From NCBI RefSeq assembly GCF_002091955.1, contig NZ_MKKY01000076.1, positions 1 through 64,000 of the forward strand: DNA of 64,000 bases, read 5' to 3'. The position numbers and the translations under genes were made by a program. Numbering within the stretch: position 1 is the first letter of the stretch; the number at the start of each line of letters is the position of its first letter. Below, in pieces: positions 59,146 to 64,000 of the stretch. The stretch comes from Rhodococcus sp. 1168 (GTDB lineage Bacteria > Actinomycetota > Actinomycetes > Mycobacteriales > Mycobacteriaceae). A model generated the notes under the pieces. The model was not told the DNA's origin, ran no database searches, and was given only the letters and a program-made list of their open reading frames with translations.

Positions 59146-59916
59146 TCACTGGTGGATCGACTGTTCGCTCAACAACCGGCCTTCGCGGTGCGCGAGCGCA
59201 CTGGCTGGAAGCTCCCCCGCACGGCCGCTGAGGAACACAGTCAGCTCACTCGACCCGGCAGCGAAGTCGCCCACCGAGTCGATCCGCCGAAGTGTCTGCC
59301 GGGCAACGGCCTCTGCGCTGTCGAACAGGCGCACGTTGTCCGGCAACAGAGAAGTGATTTCGTTCGATACCAACGGATAGTGAGTACAACCGAGAACTAC
59401 GGCATCGACATCTGTCGGCGTAGCAGCGACCGCAGTGCGGATCGCCGCAGAGATCGCCTCCATCTCGCCCCGGTCGATGGAGTCCGCGAGACCGTGACAC
59501 GCGACCGAAGTGACGGACCGGCCCGTCGCGAACTCCTCTATCAAGCGCGCTTGATACGCACTGGCCGTCGTTGCGGCCGTTGCCCAGATCGCGATCCGAT
59601 CGCTTGCTGCCGCAGCAGGTTTGATCGCTGGGACGGTGCCGATCACCGGAATCGCGTCACCGAGGTGGCGTCGTACATGCGCCAAGGCAGTCACACTCGC
59701 GGTGTTGCATGGCAACACGATCACCTCGGCACCCGATGACACGGCGCGATCGGCAGCATTCACCACGCGATCGATCACCCATGCATCAGGCTTCGGGCCC
59801 CATGGGGCCTCGTCGGGATCCATCAGCAGAATCAGATCGAGCTCGGGACGCAGCTCCCTCAAGCGTGCAGCCGTCGGCAGCAAACCGAGCCCCGAGTCGA
59901 TCAGTCCGACTATCAC
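59146..59916 (-). CDS. Glutamate racemase-like protein (MurI family)
   Basis: A 256-residue cytosolic amino-acid racemase. The two catalytic Cys are present in VIVLPCNTASVTAL and VVLGCTHYPLVSNE, and the N-terminus has IDSGLGLLPTAA. The region corresponding to the usual PYG motif reads DEAPWGPKPD, so it departs from ordinary MurI; it may be a paralog with another substrate. It is 8 bp downstream of metB on the same strand. Confidence 0.85.
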   Translation of the reverse strand: MIVGLIDSGLGLLPTAARLRELRPELDLILLMDPDEAPWGPKPDAWVIDRVVNAADRAVSSGAEVIVLPCNTASVTALAHVRRHLGDAIPVIGTVPAIKPAAAASDRIAIWATAATTASAYQARLIEEFATGRSVTSVACHGLADSIDRGEMEAISAAIRTAVAATPTDVDAVVLGCTHYPLVSNEITSLLPDNVRLFDSAEAVARQTLRRIDSVGDFAAGSSELTVFLSGRAGELPASALAHREGRLLSEQSIHQ

Positions 59917-59924
59917 TGCGTGTG

Positions 59925-61130
59925 TCAGCCGAGTGCCTGCTCGAGATCGCCGATGAGATCAGCAGCGTCTTCGATACCTACCGACAAGCGAACGAGATTA
60001 TCGGGAACCTCGAGCAACGACCCTGCCGTCGATGCATGAGTCATGGCTCCGGGGTGTTCGATGAGTGATTCCACACCACCGAGGGACTCCGCGAGGGTGA
60101 AGATCTCGGTGCGAGCGCAGAAGTCGAGCGCTGCCTGCTGACCGCCGCCGAGCAGCACCGAAATCATGCCGCCGAAGCGTCGCATCTGCTTTGCCGCGAC
60201 ATGATGCGAAGGGTGTTCCGGCAATCCGGGATAGATGACCTGTGAGATCGCCGGGTGACTGTTCAGCATCTCGACGAGCTTCTCGGCATTGTCGCTGTGA
60301 CGCTCCATTCGCAACGCGAGCGTCTTGATGCCGCGCAGGGTCAGAAATGCGTCGAACGGTCCTGGCACTCCACCGGCCCCGTTCTGCAGAAACGCGAAGG
60401 CCGCGTCGAGCTCTTCGTCATCGGTGATCAGTGCCCCGCCGACGACGTCCGAGTGTCCGCCGATGTATTTCGTCGTCGAATGCAACACGACGTCTGCACC
60501 GAGCGCAAGTGGCTGCTGCAAGTAGGGCGAAGCGAAAGTATTGTCCACGACCAGCTTCGCGTTCGAGCCGTGAGCAACTTCTGCGAGTGCCTCGATGTCG
60601 CCGATGTTGAGCAGCGGGTTGGTCGGTGTCTCCACCCACACCAGCTTGGTATTCGGCCGGATCGCCTGACGAACGGCATCGACATCGGACACTGCAGCGA
60701 CGGAGTACTCGATACCCCACTGGGTGAAGACCTTGTCGATCAGGCGGAAGGTGCCGCCGTAAGCATCGTTCGGGATGACGAGGTGGTCGCCGGGTCGCAG
60801 GGTCGCACGAAGGAGGCAGTCCGTGGCCGCCATGCCCGACGAGAACGCTCGGCCGTAGGTGCCGGATTCGATCGCGGCAAGGTTGGCTTCGAGCGGCCGA
60901 CGCGTCGGGTTTCCAGTACGGGCGTACTCGAACCCACTACGCATGCCGCCGACGCCGTCCTGAGCGAACGTCGAGCTTGCATAGATAGGCACGTTGACCG
61001 CACCGGTCAACGGGTCGGGCTCGTACCCCGCGTGCACCGCCTTGGTGGAAAACCCCTGCTTATCACCCTGGGTCGTTCCGCTAGCTCCGCTCCCGGACGT
61101 GCTGTCTGCCTTGCTGCGCTGCTCACTCAT
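59925..61130 (-). CDS. metB: Cystathionine gamma-synthase
   Basis: A 401-residue PLP enzyme making cystathionine from O-succinyl/acetylhomoserine and cysteine. The PLP-lysine motif is LHSTTKYIGGHSDVVGG, with YARTGNPTR and the C-terminal SLGGVESLIEHPGAMTHAS, typical of MetB. The ATG at 61130 (MSEQRSKAD) is used; the longer frame reading back through the neighbouring gene region is spurious. Encoded close to cystathionine beta-synthase, so both directions of transsulfuration are represented in this segment. Confidence 0.93.
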   Translation of the reverse strand: MSEQRSKADSTSGSGASGTTQGDKQGFSTKAVHAGYEPDPLTGAVNVPIYASSTFAQDGVGGMRSGFEYARTGNPTRRPLEANLAAIESGTYGRAFSSGMAATDCLLRATLRPGDHLVIPNDAYGGTFRLIDKVFTQWGIEYSVAAVSDVDAVRQAIRPNTKLVWVETPTNPLLNIGDIEALAEVAHGSNAKLVVDNTFASPYLQQPLALGADVVLHSTTKYIGGHSDVVGGALITDDEELDAAFAFLQNGAGGVPGPFDAFLTLRGIKTLALRMERHSDNAEKLVEMLNSHPAISQVIYPGLPEHPSHHVAAKQMRRFGGMISVLLGGGQQAALDFCARTEIFTLAESLGGVESLIEHPGAMTHASTAGSLLEVPDNLVRLSVGIEDAADLIGDLEQALG

Positions 61131-61252
61131 GGCTTCAAGACTAATAGGTGCAGGAAATGGGTAGCCTGCGGGAGACTCAGCCGCACGAGATTTTCGGCGG
61201 CAACACTCATTCAAGCCAGCGGAGAACACCGCCGGAAGAAACGAGGCACACC

Positions 61253-62440
61253 GTGGCCGACTCGACACCCCGCAGCTCGCAGAGCGTCGAAGAATTGTTC
61301 GCTCTCGACTCGCTCCTGGACTCCGAAGAACGTCAGATTCGCGAGACGGTCCGCAAGTTGGGCAACGAGCGCATCCGCCCGCACTTGGCGGAATGGTACG
61401 AGGCGGGCACTGTCCCCGCTCGTGAGCTTGCGAAGGAACTGGGCTCACTCGGCCTGCTCGGGATGCACCTGGAGGGCTACGGCTGCGCTGGTACCTCAGC
61501 GACTGCATATGGATTGGCCTGTATGGAACTCGAAGCGATGGACTCCGGGATTCGCAGCCTCGTCTCTGTGCAAGGTTCGCTGGCGATGTTCGCGATCTGG
61601 AAGTTCGGCTCCGAAGAGCAGAAGCAGCAGTGGCTCCCGTCGATGGCCGAGGGGTCGAGCATCGGATGCTTCGGGTTGACCGAGGCGGACTTCGGCTCGA
61701 ACCCCAGCGGCATGAGGACCCGAGCGAAAAAGGACGGTAGCGACTGGATCCTCAACGGCAGCAAGATGTGGATCACCAACGGCCCGATCGCCGATGTAGC
61801 AGTCGTCTGGGCACAGACCGATGACAAAATTCGCGGCTTCGTCGTACCGACGGACACTCCGGGCTTCACGGCGAACACCGTGAAGAACAAATTGTCGCTT
61901 CGCGCGTCCATCACCGGTGAACTCGTGCTCGAGGACGTCAGGCTTCCCCACGACGCGATGCTCCCCGAGGCACGCGGGCTCAGCGGCCCGCTCGGATGCC
62001 TCAACGAGGCACGCTTCGGCATCATTTTCGGCGCCATGGGAGCGGCCCGCGATTGCATGGAGTCGGCGATCGAGTATGCCCAAACCCGAGAGGTGTTCGA
62101 CAAGCCCCTCGCCGCCTATCAGCTGACTCAGGCAAAGCTTGCGAACATGGCCCTGGAGCTCGGCAAGGGTCAACTCCTCGCACTCCACCTCGGGCGCCTG
62201 AAGGACAAGGGCGAACTGCGCGGCGAGCAGGTATCGGTCGGCAAACTCAACAACGTGCGGGAGGCGATCAAGATCGCTCGCGAATGTCGAACGATCTTGG
62301 GTGCCAATGGAATCACGCTGGAGTACCCAGTGCTACGGCACGCCAACAACCTCGAGTCCGTCCTCACCTACGAGGGCACGTCCGAGGTACACCAGTTGGT
62401 GGTGGGCCAGGCGCTGACCGGGTCGAGCGCAGTGCGATAG
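61253..62440 (+). CDS. Acyl-CoA dehydrogenase (glutaryl-CoA dehydrogenase-like)
   Basis: A 395-residue flavoprotein. FAD/substrate stretches GCFGLTEADFGSNPSGM, WITNGPIADVAVVWA and the C-terminal catalytic Glu in LTYEGTSEVHQLVVGQ place it in the glutaryl-CoA-dehydrogenase-like branch. GTG 61253 with GAGG six bases upstream is chosen over ATG 61148, whose extra 35 residues look non-native. The gene is divergent from metB and convergent with the cystathionine beta-synthase gene, and ends at the stem-loop at 62451. Confidence 0.9.
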   Translation: MADSTPRSSQSVEELFALDSLLDSEERQIRETVRKLGNERIRPHLAEWYEAGTVPARELAKELGSLGLLGMHLEGYGCAGTSATAYGLACMELEAMDSGIRSLVSVQGSLAMFAIWKFGSEEQKQQWLPSMAEGSSIGCFGLTEADFGSNPSGMRTRAKKDGSDWILNGSKMWITNGPIADVAVVWAQTDDKIRGFVVPTDTPGFTANTVKNKLSLRASITGELVLEDVRLPHDAMLPEARGLSGPLGCLNEARFGIIFGAMGAARDCMESAIEYAQTREVFDKPLAAYQLTQAKLANMALELGKGQLLALHLGRLKDKGELRGEQVSVGKLNNVREAIKIARECRTILGANGITLEYPVLRHANNLESVLTYEGTSEVHQLVVGQALTGSSAVR

Positions 62441-62450
62441 GCGCTCGGCG

Positions 62451-62495
62451 CACGTGAGTGGAATTGACGCCCGAGGCGAAAATTCCACTCACGTG
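62451..62495. terminator. Bidirectional stem-loop terminator
   Basis: A perfect 15-bp stem, CACGTGAGTGGAATT (62451-62465) with AATTCCACTCACGTG (62481-62495), around a 15-base loop. It lies between the convergent acyl-CoA dehydrogenase and cystathionine beta-synthase stops. No U-tract is needed in actinobacterial terminators of this type. Confidence 0.8.
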
Positions 62496-62498
62496 GGG

Positions 62499-63884
62499 CT
62501 ATGCGCCCTTGCTGAGGAATCCGAGGAGATCGTGGCGGGTGATGACGCCAACCGGCTTGCCTTCTTCGACGACCATGAGGGCATCGGTCTCCCCCAGCGC
62601 CTTCGTCGCGTCGGACACGTGCTCGCCTGCGCCGATGAGCGGGAACGGGTCGCTCATATGCTTGGCCACCGGATCGGCGAGTGCTGCGCGTCCTTCGAAG
62701 ACTGCACTGAGCAGATCGCGTTCGGTGACACTGCCTGCAACCTCTCCTGCCATGACGGGCGGCTCGGCACCGACGACGGGCATCTGCGAGACACCGTATT
62801 CACGGAGAATTTCGATGGCGTCGCGGACGGTCTCGGACGGATGAGTGTGCACCAGGGCCGGTAGCGCACCGGACTTGCCGCGCAGGACATCGCCGACCGA
62901 CGGTTCATCGGTCTTGCCGTCGAGACGTGAGCGCAGGAATCCGTAGGAAGACATCCAGTCGTCGTTGAAGATCTTCGCCAGGTAACCGCGGCCACCGTCG
63001 GGCAAGAGCACGACGACGAGTGCATCGGGACCTTCACGCTCGGCAACCTTGATCGCAGCTACCACTGCCATGCCGCAGGATCCGCCGACCAGCAGGCCCT
63101 CTTCCCGCGCCAACCGCCGTGTCATGTCGAACGAGTCCGCATCGGATACCGCGATGATTTCGTCGGGGATCGACGGGTCGTACGCGGTCGGCCAGAAGTC
63201 CTCGCCGACGCCCTCTACGAGGTACGGACGGCCGGTGCCGCCGGAGTAGACCGAACCTTCGGGGTCGACGCCGACGACCTTGACCTTGCCGCCGGACATC
63301 TCTTTGAGGTACTTGCCTGTGCCGGAGATGGTGCCGCCGGTACCGACTCCCGCAACGAAGTGGGTGATCTTGCCGTCCGTATCGGCCCAGATCTCGGGCC
63401 CGGTGGTCTCGTAGTGACTCTGGGGGCCTGCCGGGTTGGCGTACTGATTCGGCTTCCAGGCTCCATCGATCTCCCGGACGAGACGATCGGAGACGCTGTA
63501 GTAACTGTTCGGGTCCTCCGGTGCGACGGCAGTCGGGCAGACCACGACCTCGGCGCCGTACGCGCGGAGGACGTTGCGCTTGTCCTCGCCGACCTTGTCG
63601 GGGCAGACGAAGACGCACTTGTAACCCCGCTGCTGAGCTACCAGAGCCAACCCGACGCCGGTATTTCCGGAAGTGGGCTCGACGATCGTCCCACCGGGCT
63701 TCAGTTCACCTGCAGCTTCAGCGGCGTCGATCATCTTGACCGCGATGCGGTCCTTGGACGAGCCACCCGGGTTAAGGTATTCGATCTTGGCAGCGACCGT
63801 CCCTGCGTTGCCGCCGACAACGGAGGACAGCTTGACCAACGGAGTGTTGCCGATGAGTTCGGTGACGTGCTGAGCAATGCGCAT
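62499..63884 (-). CDS. cbs: Cystathionine beta-synthase
   Basis: A 461-residue PLP enzyme joining serine (or O-acetylserine) and homocysteine to cystathionine. PLP Lys is in NPGGSSKDRIAVKMI, then the glycine-rich VEPTSGNTGVGLA and VGTGGTISGTGKYLKEM. Two C-terminal CBS domains (about residues 335-461) contain PSETVRDAIEIL and HVSDATKALG. The ATG at 63884 (MRIAQHVTEL) is preferred to ATG 63968, because the extra stretch does not resemble the family. Confidence 0.94.
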   Translation of the reverse strand: MRIAQHVTELIGNTPLVKLSSVVGGNAGTVAAKIEYLNPGGSSKDRIAVKMIDAAEAAGELKPGGTIVEPTSGNTGVGLALVAQQRGYKCVFVCPDKVGEDKRNVLRAYGAEVVVCPTAVAPEDPNSYYSVSDRLVREIDGAWKPNQYANPAGPQSHYETTGPEIWADTDGKITHFVAGVGTGGTISGTGKYLKEMSGGKVKVVGVDPEGSVYSGGTGRPYLVEGVGEDFWPTAYDPSIPDEIIAVSDADSFDMTRRLAREEGLLVGGSCGMAVVAAIKVAEREGPDALVVVLLPDGGRGYLAKIFNDDWMSSYGFLRSRLDGKTDEPSVGDVLRGKSGALPALVHTHPSETVRDAIEILREYGVSQMPVVGAEPPVMAGEVAGSVTERDLLSAVFEGRAALADPVAKHMSDPFPLIGAGEHVSDATKALGETDALMVVEEGKPVGVITRHDLLGFLSKGA

Positions 63885-63992
63885 GCCTACATCTTCCCAG
63901 ACGCCACCACGGGCGGCTTCTCGGTACCGCCGAGGCGTATGTGGTTCGTTGCATACGATGGACGGCATGGCGCAGAAAGAAAGGGACCTCGA

Positions 63993-64000
63993 GTGCCTGT
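63993..64000 (+). CDS. Possible start of a gene running off the right edge
   Basis: A GTG at 63993 follows AAAGAAAGGGA at a normal distance, divergent from cbs. An in-frame-independent ATG at 63967 is another candidate start. Only a few bases are visible so no product can be suggested. Confidence 0.3.

Overview
The window is high-GC actinobacterial DNA, most likely from Rhodococcus or a close relative in the Mycobacteriales. The evidence is a complete mycofactocin (mft) gene set with its FadH/OYE companions, an NDMA-dependent methanol/alcohol dehydrogenase (Mno/ThcE type), a KshB-type reductase behind a perfect KstR-type operator, and pervasive ATGA/TGATG gene overlaps and GTG starts. No rRNA, tRNA, CRISPR array, transposase or prophage gene was recognised.

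Layout. (1) 1-15825, minus strand: the first 5275 codons of a giant non-ribosomal peptide synthetase that runs off the left edge. It has five C-A-PCP modules with no epimerase domain, and its first C domain is of the EntF/DhbF type. The A-domain pocket residues read by eye give an exact Ser code in module 3 and an exact Thr code in module 5. (2) 16.2-22.0 kb, minus: TetR regulator, YtcJ-like amidohydrolase, acetoacetyl-CoA synthetase and a FadD-like acyl-CoA ligase. (3) 22.0-30.2 kb, minus: ethanolamine permease-EutB-EutC, a CDF transporter, and a DUF779/acetaldehyde dehydrogenase pair whose promoter carries a GCAAC/GTTGC operator array next to a GAF-domain activator. Together these convert ethanolamine to acetaldehyde and then acetate. 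(4) 30.4-34.1 kb, minus: mftE, mftF, mftG.

(5) 34.2-40.8 kb: a block that appears to split the mycofactocin locus. It holds a decayed NCS1 permease and a frameshifted hydantoin racemase, then a Tat-exported L-amino-acid-oxidase-like flavoenzyme, a RidA-family lipoprotein, an APC permease and an IclR regulator. (6) 40.8-49.2 kb: the rest of the mycofactocin locus: two FadH/OYE oxidoreductases, mftD, mftC, mftB and the 37-residue precursor mftA (minus strand), with mftR and the methyltransferase mftM divergent (plus strand). (7) 49.2-56.5 kb, minus: a two-component system of MnoSR type, an iron-dependent alcohol dehydrogenase, a VWA/MoxR pair and the NDMA-dependent methanol dehydrogenase. Both dehydrogenase genes have the same 16-bp palindrome upstream. 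(8) 56.7-64 kb: KshB-like reductase, MFS transporter, glutamate racemase-like protein, cystathionine gamma-synthase, acyl-CoA dehydrogenase and cystathionine beta-synthase.

How it fits together (inference): mftA-F make and glycosylate mycofactocin, MftM methylates the glycan, Mno and the iron alcohol dehydrogenase are likely cofactor users, MftG is the likely route for re-oxidising it, and the acetaldehyde dehydrogenase removes the aldehyde formed from ethanol or ethanolamine. The window is therefore an alcohol/aldehyde oxidation island with cofactor synthesis, enzymes and regulation side by side. The reads of NRPS codes, operators and pseudogenes were made by eye and no database search was run.
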